Assembly (NCBI GenBank): GCA_902607945.1
Contig: CACLMD010000002.1
Location: 28,421-92,420 of the forward strand
DNA: 64,000 nucleotides
Direction of reading: 5' to 3'
DNA from: an uncultured Pelagibacteraceae bacterium
GTDB lineage: Bacteria > Pseudomonadota > Alphaproteobacteria > Pelagibacterales > Pelagibacteraceae
Positions within the stretch are counted from its first letter, which is position 1, and every line of letters starts with the position of its first letter. The translations under genes were made by a program, and so were the position numbers. Below, one piece after another: positions 54,852 through 63,320 of this stretch. A model generated the notes under the pieces. That model saw only the letters and a list, made by a program, of their open reading frames with translations, did no database searches and had not been told where the DNA came from.

Positions 54852-55817
54852 TTAAAACCAATTATTTGGAATGATTATGTAGTGAATTGCCAATACAATT
54901 CCAACTGAAACACTTAATCCAAAGATCATTTTAAGAAAGTCTTTACCAATTAATGGGAAGACATACTTAAATTTATATTCTTTGTTCATTGTTGAAATCG
55001 CAAGTTCTCTACCGCATAATAAACCAACGAAAACCCATGTAGTTGACATAGGCAAATCATTAAGTTCTTTAAAGTAGAATAGAACTGCAGCATAAATTAC
55101 GTTAATAATTGTAGCTGATCTTGCATATCTTGTTCCAGTCTTCTCCAAAACAACTTTCTGAATTGGTCCACCTTGAATGTAGAAAATATAAAATAATAAT
55201 GTAGTGAAGTAAGCCATTACAATCAAAAGTAATGTTAAATCTAACTGTCTAGGTAGATATACTGCAATATTAGCTACATCGTGAGATAACCAAACCCACC
55301 ATAACCAACCTGAAGAAACCCAAACAGCATTTCTCCAAAAGCCAATATATTTTTCATCAACTTCATCTAATTTTTCATTGATAAATTTTGATACTACTAT
55401 CCAAGCAATATAAGCGACCATTGCCGCTAAACCATATCCAACTACACTTTTTAATAGCATTTTTTCAAGCACAACTGTTGAAGCAAATGCTGAAAGAACT
55501 AAGAAAGTAGTAGATACCGGTATTCCAATTCTTGTTAATAATAGCAATATTGCAGGCGCTACTGCATGATACCACTGAATTTCTTGATAAGGTATTCTAG
55601 TTAATCTTCCATAAGAAATATCACCATCATATGAATACCATCCCCATGCTAACGCAAAAATCATTACAGCTGATGCAGATCCTGCAAGTGTATACCATTT
55701 AAACCACTTCTTCTTTGAAGCTATAAATGTACCAAGTGTTTGAATTGAGTCGTTAGCGATTACGCTATAACCGGCAAGGGCAAACCCTATAACCGTGTAA
55801 GCTAAAGTCATTTCCAT
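54852..55817 (-). CDS. PiT/PHO4-like inorganic anion permease
   Basis: A 321-aa polytopic membrane protein with about eight or nine spans. Two inverted-repeat signatures resemble the GANDVANAxGT motif of PiT phosphate permeases: YSVIANDSIQTLGTFIASK near the N-terminus and LSHDVANIAVYLPR mid-protein; GIPVSTTFLVLSAFAS and LPMSTTWVFVGLLCGRELA match the paired STT regions. Phosphate is the likely substrate, but the motifs are divergent. A near-perfect ribosome site, AAGGAG seven bases before the ATG, suggests high expression. The 193-base upstream gap shows nothing further I can name. Confidence 0.75.
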   Translation of the reverse strand: MEMTLAYTVIGFALAGYSVIANDSIQTLGTFIASKKKWFKWYTLAGSASAVMIFALAWGWYSYDGDISYGRLTRIPYQEIQWYHAVAPAILLLLTRIGIPVSTTFLVLSAFASTVVLEKMLLKSVVGYGLAAMVAYIAWIVVSKFINEKLDEVDEKYIGFWRNAVWVSSGWLWWVWLSHDVANIAVYLPRQLDLTLLLIVMAYFTTLLFYIFYIQGGPIQKVVLEKTGTRYARSATIINVIYAAVLFYFKELNDLPMSTTWVFVGLLCGRELAISTMNKEYKFKYVFPLIGKDFLKMIFGLSVSVGIVLAIHYIIIPNNWF

Positions 55818-55824
55818 TTTTTAT

Positions 55825-55830
55825 CTCCTT
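55825..55830 (-). promoter_or_regulatory. Strong Shine-Dalgarno of the PiT-like gene
   Basis: The minus strand reads AAGGAG seven bases before the ATG at 55817. This is the strongest ribosome site I noticed in the window and fixes the start. Confidence 0.8.
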
Positions 55831-56010
55831 TATATTATTGTTTTCGGTTCCTATCGATTCATGACTTAAGATCTATGTAATGTGAGAGTAAAAAAAATTC
55901 TATAAAATAATAAACTAATCTGAGAATTAAGGGGTGGATTCGTCAACTAATAAACTATTAAATATTGATGTCTACTTTTAAATATTTTTTATTTCTCAAT
56001 AAAGTTGTAT

Positions 56011-56655
56011 TTATTTAATTAATTTCTTAATAAAATACACAGCTATAAGGGCTCCCAAAAATTCAGCTAAAATATATGTAGGCGTATTCAAATAATTAAT
56101 TCCTGTAAATGATTCTGTAAAAGTCCTAGCTATAGCAACAGCTGGATTTGCAAAAGATGTTGATGATGTGAACCAATAACCAGCTGTAATATAAGTTGCA
56201 ACACAAGCAGCAACTGTTGTTTTTCCATCTTTTAAAGTTGCAAAGATAATAAATATTAGACCAAAAGTTGCTACAATTTCTGCTAGAAATATATGAAAGC
56301 CATCTCTACTTTTAGTAGATAATTCAATTATACTATGTTCAAAAAATACATTAGCTAACATTACGCCTAATAAGCATCCTAATATTTGAGCTAGAATATA
56401 TGTAGTTAAAAGTTTTCCTTTAATTTTTTTAGTTAAATACATTGATAAACTAACAAAAGGATTAAAGTGAGCACCTGAAATATCAGCGAAGGCAGTTATT
56501 AAGACAAATAAACCTGCTCCGGTAGCAAGTGTGTTTGCAGTGAGTCTTAAAGCATTATCATTTGTAAGATTTTCAGCCATTATTCCAGAGCCAACAATAA
56601 TCATTACTAAAAAACAACTACCAATAAATTCACCAATGAAAATTTTATTCTTCAT
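56011..56655 (-). CDS. Aquaporin/MIP family channel
   Basis: A 214-aa protein with six membrane spans and two half-helices. The first signature is GAHFNPFVSL (NPF in place of NPA), the second SFANPAVAIARTFT with a normal NPA. Both the FIGEFIGSCFLV start and YILAQILGCLLGV are typical. It may pass water, glycerol, or small uncharged solutes such as metalloid hydroxides. It is the last gene of a minus-strand run znuC-znuB-zur-small membrane protein-aquaporin, 13 bases after its neighbour, so it may share zinc control. Confidence 0.88.
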   Translation of the reverse strand: MKNKIFIGEFIGSCFLVMIIVGSGIMAENLTNDNALRLTANTLATGAGLFVLITAFADISGAHFNPFVSLSMYLTKKIKGKLLTTYILAQILGCLLGVMLANVFFEHSIIELSTKSRDGFHIFLAEIVATFGLIFIIFATLKDGKTTVAACVATYITAGYWFTSSTSFANPAVAIARTFTESFTGINYLNTPTYILAEFLGALIAVYFIKKLIK

Positions 56656-56668
56656 AATCTAAGAATTA

Positions 56669-56890
56669 TTAAATTATAACCTTATAAATTCCAATTAAGA
56701 ACAATGGTATTTGTAGTCCAAAATTAGTTAGTATCGCTTTATCTTTGCTAATAAATCCTGCGATAGTCCATCCAACAACACCTAATCCATGAAAGTATAT
56801 ATTTAAAGGATATATATTTAGGTTAGTTAATAGAATACCAACTAATACTAGAAACGTACTTATCCATTTAAGATATTTCTTAATAAACAT
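56669..56890 (-). CDS. Small membrane protein of unknown function
   Basis: A 73-aa protein with two or three hydrophobic segments (about 8-25, 33-46 and 55-71) and few charged residues outside the Lys-containing N-terminus and the central KDK. I do not recognise the family. A ribosome site (AAAGGAG) precedes the ATG, supporting translation. It lies between zur and the aquaporin gene on the same strand, 44 bases after zur. Confidence 0.65.
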   Translation of the reverse strand: MFIKKYLKWISTFLVLVGILLTNLNIYPLNIYFHGLGVVGWTIAGFISKDKAILTNFGLQIPLFLIGIYKVII

Positions 56891-56934
56891 TAATTCTCCT
56901 TTCAGCTTATTTTATTTAGATTTTAGATAATAAC

Positions 56935-57336
56935 TTATCTACACTTTTTACATAATCCAAAAAACTCAAGATTGTATTTACTATATTTCATACCATCTTT
57001 GTCTTTGAAATTAGCTAAGTATTTAGAAAGACCTGCGCTACTTATTTCTGTTACTTTTTCACAAATCTCACAGATTGAAAAAGCAGTAGCTTTAGCTACC
57101 TGACAGCTCGAATTATGACAGGCAATAAAGGCATTTCGACTTTCGATTTTATGAATTTTTCCCATTTCAACTAATTTGTCTAATGCTCGATAAACCTGTG
57201 GTGGGGCTTTGATACCTTTTTTTTGAACATTAAAAAGTATTGAATAAGCTTTTAAAGGCTCAGGAGATTTATCAATTAAATCAAAAATAATTTGCTGATT
57301 TTTTGTGAGAGTATGTTCTTTATGCATTATTTTCAT
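56935..57336 (-). CDS. zur: Zinc uptake regulator Zur (Fur family)
   Basis: A 133-aa Fur-family repressor. The N-terminal winged helix contains LTKNQQIIFDLI and KAPPQVYRALDKLVEMGKIHKIESRNAFIAC; the C-terminal metal domain has ICEICEKVTEI and GLCKKC, the two CxxC pairs of the structural zinc site. Position after znuB and the Zur-type boxes upstream of znuC/znuA point to Zur rather than Fur. With zinc bound, it would shut off uptake genes. An alternative start three codons in (MHKEH) is possible. Confidence 0.92.
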   Translation of the reverse strand: MKIMHKEHTLTKNQQIIFDLIDKSPEPLKAYSILFNVQKKGIKAPPQVYRALDKLVEMGKIHKIESRNAFIACHNSSCQVAKATAFSICEICEKVTEISSAGLSKYLANFKDKDGMKYSKYNLEFFGLCKKCR

Positions 57337-57351
57337 TTTACTGATTCCTCA

Positions 57352-58155
57352 TTAATTTTTCAATTTAATTGATTGTTTTATTTTGAATAATGAAAGTATA
57401 AATAATAATAAGGCAGCTGTTATAATTGATGGACCTGAAGATGTATTAAATTCTAAAGATGCGAACAATCCTATAATTACAGATAATAAGCCTCCTATCA
57501 CTGAATACATAACCATACTTTGTGGACTAGTTGATAAATTCCTAGCCATTGCTGCTGGTATAATCAACATCCCAGTAATTAATAACAATCCAACCATTTT
57601 AATTGAAATAGCGATGATCGCAGCCATCAAGATAGTGAATATCGCTTTAGCTCTGTCAGGATTTAAACCTTCAGCTTCTGCTAACTCATAATTTACTGTT
57701 GATGCAAATAAAGGTTTCCAAATAAATTTTAGAGTTAATAAGATCAATGCTCCTCCTATCCATATGATTAACAAATCATCAACTGAAACTGCTAAAATAT
57801 CTCCAAATAATAATCCCATAATATCAAACCTGATAAATGTTAAAAAACCAATAACAACAAGTCCAACAGCAAGAGATGAATGAGCTAGAAGACCCAACAA
57901 TGCATCACCAGGCAAATTTGTTTTTTTTTGAAGTTGAATTAAAATAAGTGCTATTAGTGATGAAATAATGAATACTGATAATGCAATATTAAATTCCATA
58001 GTAAAAGCCAATGTAACTCCTAACAGTGCAGAGTGGGCTAGTGTATCACCAAAATAAGATAATCTTCTCCATATTACAAAACAACCAAGAGGTCCTGTAA
58101 CCAAAGCCACTCCAATTCCAGCTACCAAAGCTCTTATAAAAAAATCATCAAACAT
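57352..58155 (-). CDS. znuB: Zinc ABC transporter permease
   Basis: A 267-aa ABC-3 type permease with about eight spans. FIRALVAGIGVALVTGPLGCFVIWRRLSYFGDTLAHSALLGV is the family start, and AEAEGLNPDRAKAIFTILMAAIIAISIKMVGLLLITGMLIIPAAMARNL a conserved mid-section. It moves zinc across the inner membrane with ZnuC and ZnuA. It starts directly after znuC on the minus strand, and zur follows after 15 bases. Confidence 0.95.
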   Translation of the reverse strand: MFDDFFIRALVAGIGVALVTGPLGCFVIWRRLSYFGDTLAHSALLGVTLAFTMEFNIALSVFIISSLIALILIQLQKKTNLPGDALLGLLAHSSLAVGLVVIGFLTFIRFDIMGLLFGDILAVSVDDLLIIWIGGALILLTLKFIWKPLFASTVNYELAEAEGLNPDRAKAIFTILMAAIIAISIKMVGLLLITGMLIIPAAMARNLSTSPQSMVMYSVIGGLLSVIIGLFASLEFNTSSGPSIITAALLLFILSLFKIKQSIKLKN

Positions 58156-58902
58156 TTAATTTTTTTTTATTTTACCTTCATCTGTATGTATATGATCATG
58201 CCTATGTTCGTATCTTGATAATATTTGTGAAGCTTGTTCACCAAATAAAGCTTTATACTCATTATTTTTTGCAACATCCATTGGAGATCCTGAACAACAT
58301 ACATGACCGTTTAAACAAACTACATGATCTGTGGCAGTCATTACTGTGTGTAAATCATGAGAAATTAATAAGATTCCACAATTCAATTCATCAGAAATTT
58401 TCTTAATTAGTTCGTATAGAGCGATTTCACCAGTAAAATCTACTCCTTGTACTGGTTCATCAAGTACTAATAGCTCCGGTTTTTTTGAAATGGCTCTTGC
58501 AAGTAATACTCTTTGGAATTCTCCACCGGATAAATCACCTAAATTTTTATCTTTAAGATGAATGACACCTGTCAATGATAAAGCTTCATCTATTGTTTCA
58601 TTATCAAGATTTTCAGTTAAAACCATGAAATCATTTACTCTTAGCGGTAGCGTCCAATCAATTGAAATTTTTTGTGGTACATAGCCAACTTTAGTGGTGT
58701 ATTTTTCTACTGAGCCATCGATCTTTTTGTAAATACCTAATGCAATTTTAGCTGTTGTACTTTTTCCTGATCCATTAGGGCCAATTAAAGTAACTATTTT
58801 ACCTTTTTCAACCTGTAGTGAGACTCCTTTCACTAACCACTTATCGTCAATACGTAAACCAGTATCATTTAATTTTACTAAAATATTTTGATCTGAGCTC
58901 AT
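58156..58902 (-). CDS. znuC: Zinc ABC transporter ATP-binding protein
   Basis: A 248-aa ATPase with Walker A GPNGSGKST, the family region YVPQKISIDWTLPLRVNDF, signature LSGGEFQRVLLARAI, Walker B LLVLDEPVQGVDF and switch histidine in LISHDLHTVM. The C-terminus is histidine-rich (RYEHRHDHIHTDEG), probably a metal-binding tail. It is the first gene of the minus-strand zinc operon and divergent from znuA over a 70-base region that holds two Zur-like boxes. Confidence 0.96.
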   Translation of the reverse strand: MSSDQNILVKLNDTGLRIDDKWLVKGVSLQVEKGKIVTLIGPNGSGKSTTAKIALGIYKKIDGSVEKYTTKVGYVPQKISIDWTLPLRVNDFMVLTENLDNETIDEALSLTGVIHLKDKNLGDLSGGEFQRVLLARAISKKPELLVLDEPVQGVDFTGEIALYELIKKISDELNCGILLISHDLHTVMTATDHVVCLNGHVCCSGSPMDVAKNNEYKALFGEQASQILSRYEHRHDHIHTDEGKIKKN

Positions 58903-58922
58903 TTTATTCCTTGACTAGAATA

Positions 58923-58937
58923 TGTTATATTATTACA
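58923..58937. promoter_or_regulatory. Zur-box-like palindrome, imperfect copy
   Basis: TGTTATATTATTACA differs by one base from the perfect box 18 bases away. It lies 20 bases upstream of the znuC start and would control the znuC side. Confidence 0.65.
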
Positions 58938-58940
58938 TAG

Positions 58941-58955
58941 TGTTATATTATAACA
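58941..58955. promoter_or_regulatory. Zur-box-like perfect palindrome
   Basis: TGTTATATTATAACA is a perfect 15-bp palindrome matching the TGTTATAnTATAACA pattern of proteobacterial Zur operators, in the znuC/znuA divergent region, 17 bases before the znuA ATG. Confidence 0.82.
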
Positions 58956-58972
58956 ATTTAAATATACAACAT

Positions 58973-60028
58973 ATGAAAAATATTAAAAAATTACCATTAA
59001 TCTTATCAATACTATCATTCTTAATTACTTTTGTACCAGCAAATGCTGAAATTAAAGTAGTTGCAACAATAAAACCAATTCATTCACTTGCAAGTTATCT
59101 AATGGATGGCATTGGTAAACCAGATTTAATCGTTGATGGTTACGCTTCACCTCATGGATTTGCACTCAAGCCATCCCATGCAAAAATGATTCAAAACGCT
59201 GATATTATATTTTGGGTAGGTGAGGACATAGAAAATTTCTTAGAAAAACCATTAAAAACTATTGCAAAAAAAGCTGAAAAAATTGAATTAATGGAAATTA
59301 AAGGGTTAACCAAACTTAAATTTAGAGAAAGAAATATTTTTGAAGGTCATGACGATCATGGTCATAAAGAGGATGATCATGATGATCATGCAAAAAAAGA
59401 AGATGATCACGATGACCACGGACATGACGATGAGCATAAAGAAGATGATCACGATGACCACGGACATGACGATGAGCATAAAGAAGATGATCACGATGAT
59501 CATGGTCATGAAGGGCACGCTCATGGTGAGTATGATCCACATATTTGGTTAGATCCAATGAATGCAAAAGTAATTTTAAGTGAAATGGCAGAACATTTGA
59601 TTGAGAATGATCCAAAAAATGAGACTAAATATAAAGAAAACTTAAAAAAAGCACATAAAGATTTAGATAAACTAACGAAGAAAGTTAAATCTGAATTAAA
59701 CAAAGATTTTAAATCAATAGTTTTTCATGATGCGTATCAATATTTTGAAGAAAGATTTGGTATTAATATTTTAGGTGCATTTACAGTAAATACAGACGTA
59801 ATGCCTGGTGCTGAACAATTAGCTGAAATCAGAGAAGTAATTGAGCATGATAAAGTAAGCTGTATATTTTCAGAGCCTCAATTTAATCCTGATATTATAA
59901 AAGCTGTAGCGAAAGATACTAATGTTGCAACAGGGGTCATAGATCCATTAGGAGCAACTCTTAACCCTGGTAAAGATTTATATTTTGATTTAATCAGTAA
60001 CATGTCAAAATCTTTCAAAGGCTGTTAA
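58973..60028 (+). CDS. znuA: Zinc ABC transporter substrate-binding protein with His/Asp-rich loop
   Basis: A zinc-binding lipocalin-unrelated cluster A-I solute-binding protein. The track opens at 58922, inside the operator region; the true start is ATG at 58973, giving a 351-aa protein with a signal peptide (about 1-24, cut near ANAEIK). Zinc ligands are in KPIHSLASYL, DPHIWLDP, VFHDAYQYF and VIDPLGA. Between about residues 123 and 185 is a loop of repeated DDHDDHGHDDEHKE units, usual in kind for ZnuA but long and made of 42-bp DNA repeats. It delivers periplasmic zinc to ZnuBC. Confidence 0.95.
   Translation: MKNIKKLPLILSILSFLITFVPANAEIKVVATIKPIHSLASYLMDGIGKPDLIVDGYASPHGFALKPSHAKMIQNADIIFWVGEDIENFLEKPLKTIAKKAEKIELMEIKGLTKLKFRERNIFEGHDDHGHKEDDHDDHAKKEDDHDDHGHDDEHKEDDHDDHGHDDEHKEDDHDDHGHEGHAHGEYDPHIWLDPMNAKVILSEMAEHLIENDPKNETKYKENLKKAHKDLDKLTKKVKSELNKDFKSIVFHDAYQYFEERFGINILGAFTVNTDVMPGAEQLAEIREVIEHDKVSCIFSEPQFNPDIIKAVAKDTNVATGVIDPLGATLNPGKDLYFDLISNMSKSFKGC
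59402..59499 (+). repeat. 42-bp tandem repeat inside znuA
   Basis: GATGATCACGATGACCACGG begins a 42-bp unit repeated exactly at 59402-59443 and 59444-59485, with a 14-base partial third copy. It keeps frame and encodes DDHDDHGHDDEHKE. Copy number may vary between strains. Confidence 0.9.
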
Positions 60029-60070
60029 TTTAAAATTGATCTTTGATCATAAATAATATCTAATAAAGGG

Positions 60071-61069
60071 ATGAGCACAGTTTCCCTTACATTAGATGAA
60101 ATTTTTGATTTAGCTAAAAAGACTTTATTAACTAATGGATGTGATGATGAAACAGCATCTATATTATCTGATTTAATTAGAAATGCTGAACGAGATGGCT
60201 CGTTATCTCATGGTTTATTTAGATTACCAGCTTATGTAAGTGGTTTAAAAAGTGGTAAAATTAATGGTAAAGGAAAGCCAGAAATAAAAAAGATTTCTGC
60301 ATCAGTAATTAAAGTTCAAGGTAACAACTGTTTAGCTCCAGTTGTTTTAAGTAAAGGTCTACCTGAATTAGTAAAAGCTGCAAAAGAAAATGGTGTAGCA
60401 GTTCTAGCAATAAATAATTCTCATCACATGGCAGCGATGTGGCCTGAAACAGAAAAATTAGCTGAAGAAGGTTTAGTTGCTTTTGCGTGTACATCATACA
60501 AGCCTGCAGTAGCTCCTGCTGGAGCAATCAAACCATTATTTGGAACAAATCCAATTTCATTTGCCTGGCCAAGACCTGGTAAAACTCCTGTTGTTTATGA
60601 TATGGCAACAGCATCAATGGCAATGGGTGAAGTACAAGTTGCTAAGAGAGAAGGGCATAAAGTTCCTCTAGGAACTGGTTTAACTAAAGATGGTAAGGAG
60701 ACAACTGACCCAGGCGCAATAGCAGATGGTGGAGTATTACTTCCTTTTGGTGGCTACAAAGGTTCTGCAATAGCGATGATGGTTGAATTAATGGCTGGTG
60801 CATTAGTAGGTGATAATTTTAGTTTTGAAACAGCTGCTAAAGATAATAATGATGGCGGTCCACCAAGTGGAGGAGAATTTATTTTAGCTATATCACCAGA
60901 TAAAACTGCAGGAACTAACTGGCAAAAACACGCAGATGAATTTTTTGATAAAATGAAATCGATGGGTGAAGTAAGATTGCCTGGTGAAAGAAGACATAAA
61001 AATAGACTAGATAAAGGTCCTCGTAATATAAACGAGGAATTAGTTAATAAAATAAAATCGTTAAGCTAA
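60071..61069 (+). CDS. Ldh2-family NAD(P)H-dependent oxidoreductase
   Basis: A 332-aa member of the malate/L-sulfolactate/ureidoglycolate dehydrogenase family. Visible marks are SHGLFRLPAYVSGLKSG, NNSHHMAAMWPETEKLAEEGLVAFACTSYKP, GTNPISFAWPRPG, VYDMATASMAMG, LPFGGYKGSAIAMMVELMAG and VRLPGERR. The family includes delta-1-piperideine-2-carboxylate reductase (DpkA); the substrate here cannot be fixed by sequence alone. It stands between znuA and the convergent xthA, overlapping the latter by nine bases. Confidence 0.85.
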   Translation: MSTVSLTLDEIFDLAKKTLLTNGCDDETASILSDLIRNAERDGSLSHGLFRLPAYVSGLKSGKINGKGKPEIKKISASVIKVQGNNCLAPVVLSKGLPELVKAAKENGVAVLAINNSHHMAAMWPETEKLAEEGLVAFACTSYKPAVAPAGAIKPLFGTNPISFAWPRPGKTPVVYDMATASMAMGEVQVAKREGHKVPLGTGLTKDGKETTDPGAIADGGVLLPFGGYKGSAIAMMVELMAGALVGDNFSFETAAKDNNDGGPPSGGEFILAISPDKTAGTNWQKHADEFFDKMKSMGEVRLPGERRHKNRLDKGPRNINEELVNKIKSLS

Positions 61070-61837
61070 TTTAATTTCAATTGGAGTGTGGTCAGAGGGT
61101 TTTTCTCTTCCTCTAGGATCTTTATTAATATTTATAGACTTAATTTGATCAATTAAAGAGTTTGAAGCTAGAAAATGATCTATTCTCATTCCATTATTTT
61201 TTTGCCAAGCTCCTCTCATATAATCCCAATAGGTATAACCTTCTTTAGTTTCATTGAAATGTCTGTAAACATCACCAAATCCTAAATTTAGCATTTCTCT
61301 AAATTTTTTTCTTATCTCCAGTCTATATAAAGCATCATCTTCAAAACTTTTTACATTATAAACATCTTCAGCAGCTGGTATTACGTTAAAATCACCTGCA
61401 ATAATTATATTAGAATTTTTTTTAGATAATGTTTTTAGTTGTTTGATTAATTGATCCATCCAATTTTTTTTATAATCATATTTCTCAGTATCAACTGGAT
61501 TACCATTTGGGGTATATACATTTATTAATTGAATAATTTTTTTCTTATACTCAACCTCAGCAGAAATAATTCTTGATTGCTTTAATTTATCTTTAATTAA
61601 ATCTGTTCTAATATTTTTTAGTTTACCTTTAGATATAATTGCAACCCCATTATAACTTTTTTGACCAAAAACATGACTTTCATAATCCATTGAAGAAAAA
61701 TCATCATAAGGAAAATTTACATCCTCAGTTTTAATTTCCTGCATCATTAAAATATCTGGCTTGTACTTTAAAAGATAACTTTTGATATTTTCAATTCGAG
61801 CACGTACTGAATTTACATTCCATGATGAAATGAGCAT
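61061..61837 (-). CDS. xthA: Exodeoxyribonuclease III
   Basis: A DNA-repair AP endonuclease/exonuclease of the ExoIII family. The track starts at 61867; the conserved N-terminus MLISSWNVNSVRARI begins at 61837, overlapping the erpA stop (TAATG), giving 258 aa. MQEIKTED has the metal-binding glutamate, IIAGDFNVIP the catalytic Asp-Asn, and SDHTPIEI the C-terminal Asp-His. It acts on abasic sites in base-excision repair. It overlaps the end of the Ldh2-family gene by nine bases. Confidence 0.95.
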   Translation of the reverse strand: MLISSWNVNSVRARIENIKSYLLKYKPDILMMQEIKTEDVNFPYDDFSSMDYESHVFGQKSYNGVAIISKGKLKNIRTDLIKDKLKQSRIISAEVEYKKKIIQLINVYTPNGNPVDTEKYDYKKNWMDQLIKQLKTLSKKNSNIIIAGDFNVIPAAEDVYNVKSFEDDALYRLEIRKKFREMLNLGFGDVYRHFNETKEGYTYWDYMRGAWQKNNGMRIDHFLASNSLIDQIKSININKDPRGREKPSDHTPIEIKLA

Positions 61838-62154
61838 TAAAGAGAAAAGGAAACACCACAACCACAAGAAGATTTTGTTTGTGGATTAGTAATTTTAAAT
61901 TGTTCACCTATTAATTCTGAAACATAGTCAATTTCTGAACCTTTTAAGAGATCAGCTGAGGTTTTATCAATTAGTATATTTTCGAAGCTAAGATCATCTT
62001 TGTCCATTGATTGATCAAATGTAAATTCGTATTGAAAGCCAGAACACCCACCACCTTTAATAGCGATTCTAAAAAAAGAACCCTTATCTTTTTTAGACAA
62101 TAGGGTATTGATCTGTTTTAAAGCTTTATCAGTAAATTTAATTTCTTTTATCAT
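61837..62154 (-). CDS. erpA: A-type iron-sulfur carrier ErpA
   Basis: A 105-aa HesB/IscA-family protein with the three conserved cysteines: GGGCSGFQYEF and the C-terminal SSCGCGVSF. It carries iron-sulfur clusters to target proteins such as the LipA and IspG/IspH enzymes. ErpA versus IscA cannot be separated with certainty, but erpA-xthA-dgt clustering with argS nearby is common in alphaproteobacteria. It is divergent from dgt. Confidence 0.9.
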   Translation of the reverse strand: MIKEIKFTDKALKQINTLLSKKDKGSFFRIAIKGGGCSGFQYEFTFDQSMDKDDLSFENILIDKTSADLLKGSEIDYVSELIGEQFKITNPQTKSSCGCGVSFSL

Positions 62155-62204
62155 TATTGATCACTGGTATTACTAATATAATACTTAATATTTTATTTTA
62201 AAGG

Positions 62205-63320
62205 ATGAAAAAATACTCAAAGATTGGACTATTTAAAAGTAAAGGTAGGATTTTTAAAGAATCTTTATCTAAATATAGAACTCCATTTCAAAGAGACAGA
62301 GATCGTATAATTCACAGCGCCTCATTCAGGAGGCTCAAACACAAAACCCAAGTATTTGTTAATACCGAAGGTGATCATTATAGAACAAGAATTACTCATT
62401 CCATGGAAGTTGCTCAAATTGCAAGATCTATTGCTAGATATCTTAATCTTAATGAAGATTTAGCAGAAACTTTGAGTTTAGCGCATGATTTAGGCCATAC
62501 CCCATTTGGACATGCTGGGGAAGATTCTTTAGACGAATGTATGCAAGATCATGGAGGGTTCGATCATAACTTACAAACTTTAAGAATCATTATGTTCTTA
62601 GAAAATAAATATCTAAAATTTAATGGTTTAAATCTTTCTATTGAAACTTTAGAAGGACTATTAAAACATAATGGGCCAGTAGAGAACCTTAATTTAGTTG
62701 ATGATTTAATAGGTATTAAAAATTTTAAAGGTATGATTAATTTTAATACGTATCCATCAATAGAAGCACAAATTTCAGCAATTTCTGATGATATAGCTTA
62801 TAATAATCACGATATTCAAGATGGAATAAATGCAAACTTATTTAAATTAGAAGAATTGGTTGAAATTGATTTTTTCAGAGATATCTACAAAAAATATAAA
62901 AAAAAAATCAATAAACAAAATTATAAAGTGGCAACTTATCAGATTATAAGAGACTCTATAGATCAAATGATAAAAGATTTAATAAATAATACAAAAAATA
63001 ATTTAAGATTAAACAATATTAAAACATTCAAAGACATTAATAAAACAAGTTTTCTAATGGTCAATTTTTCTGATAAAATTAAGAATTCTGAAAATGAAAT
63101 AAGAAATTTTTTAAGGTCAAAAATGTATAATAATAAAAATGTTTTAGCAAAAAACAATAAAGGTAAATTGATTATAAAAAAATTATTTAATAAGATAAAA
63201 CAGAATCCAAAAAAATTTATATCAAATCAACAACTATCTAAAGGTAAATATAGAGCAATTTCAGACTTTATATCAGGCATGACAGATAGATATGCAATTA
63301 ATCTTTTTAATAAAAACTAA
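62205..63320 (+). CDS. dgt: Deoxyguanosinetriphosphate triphosphohydrolase-like protein
   Basis: A 371-aa HD-domain dNTP triphosphohydrolase. FQRDRDRIIHSASFRRLKHKTQVF is the family N-terminal block; the HD metal site is RITHSMEVAQIARSI with LAHDLGHTPFGHAGEDSLDE. It hydrolyses dNTPs to the nucleoside and triphosphate and so affects dNTP pools. The start is ATG 50 bases from the erpA start. It overlaps argS by one base (TAATG), the usual alphaproteobacterial order. Confidence 0.95.
   Translation: MKKYSKIGLFKSKGRIFKESLSKYRTPFQRDRDRIIHSASFRRLKHKTQVFVNTEGDHYRTRITHSMEVAQIARSIARYLNLNEDLAETLSLAHDLGHTPFGHAGEDSLDECMQDHGGFDHNLQTLRIIMFLENKYLKFNGLNLSIETLEGLLKHNGPVENLNLVDDLIGIKNFKGMINFNTYPSIEAQISAISDDIAYNNHDIQDGINANLFKLEELVEIDFFRDIYKKYKKKINKQNYKVATYQIIRDSIDQMIKDLINNTKNNLRLNNIKTFKDINKTSFLMVNFSDKIKNSENEIRNFLRSKMYNNKNVLAKNNKGKLIIKKLFNKIKQNPKKFISNQQLSKGKYRAISDFISGMTDRYAINLFNKN

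Noticed and set aside
55818-56010. Riboswitch (SAM or glycine type) in the leader of the PiT-like gene
   Set aside because: I could not find a stable pairing pattern or the conserved cores of these riboswitches, only a good ribosome site.
58922-58972. N-terminal extension of ZnuA (MLYYYIVLYYN...)
   Set aside because: It would translate the operator palindromes and displace the signal peptide; ATG 58973 gives a clean signal sequence.
59402-59499. CRISPR-like short repeat array
   Set aside because: The repeats are directly contiguous, in frame inside znuA, have no spacers and no cas genes nearby.
59306-59615. Several overlapping ORFs in other frames across the znuA repeat (78, 97 and 70 aa)
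   Set aside because: They are translations of the GAT/CAT-rich repeat in other frames, giving Met/Ile or His/Arg low-complexity peptides with no ribosome site; the znuA frame has the ligand motifs.
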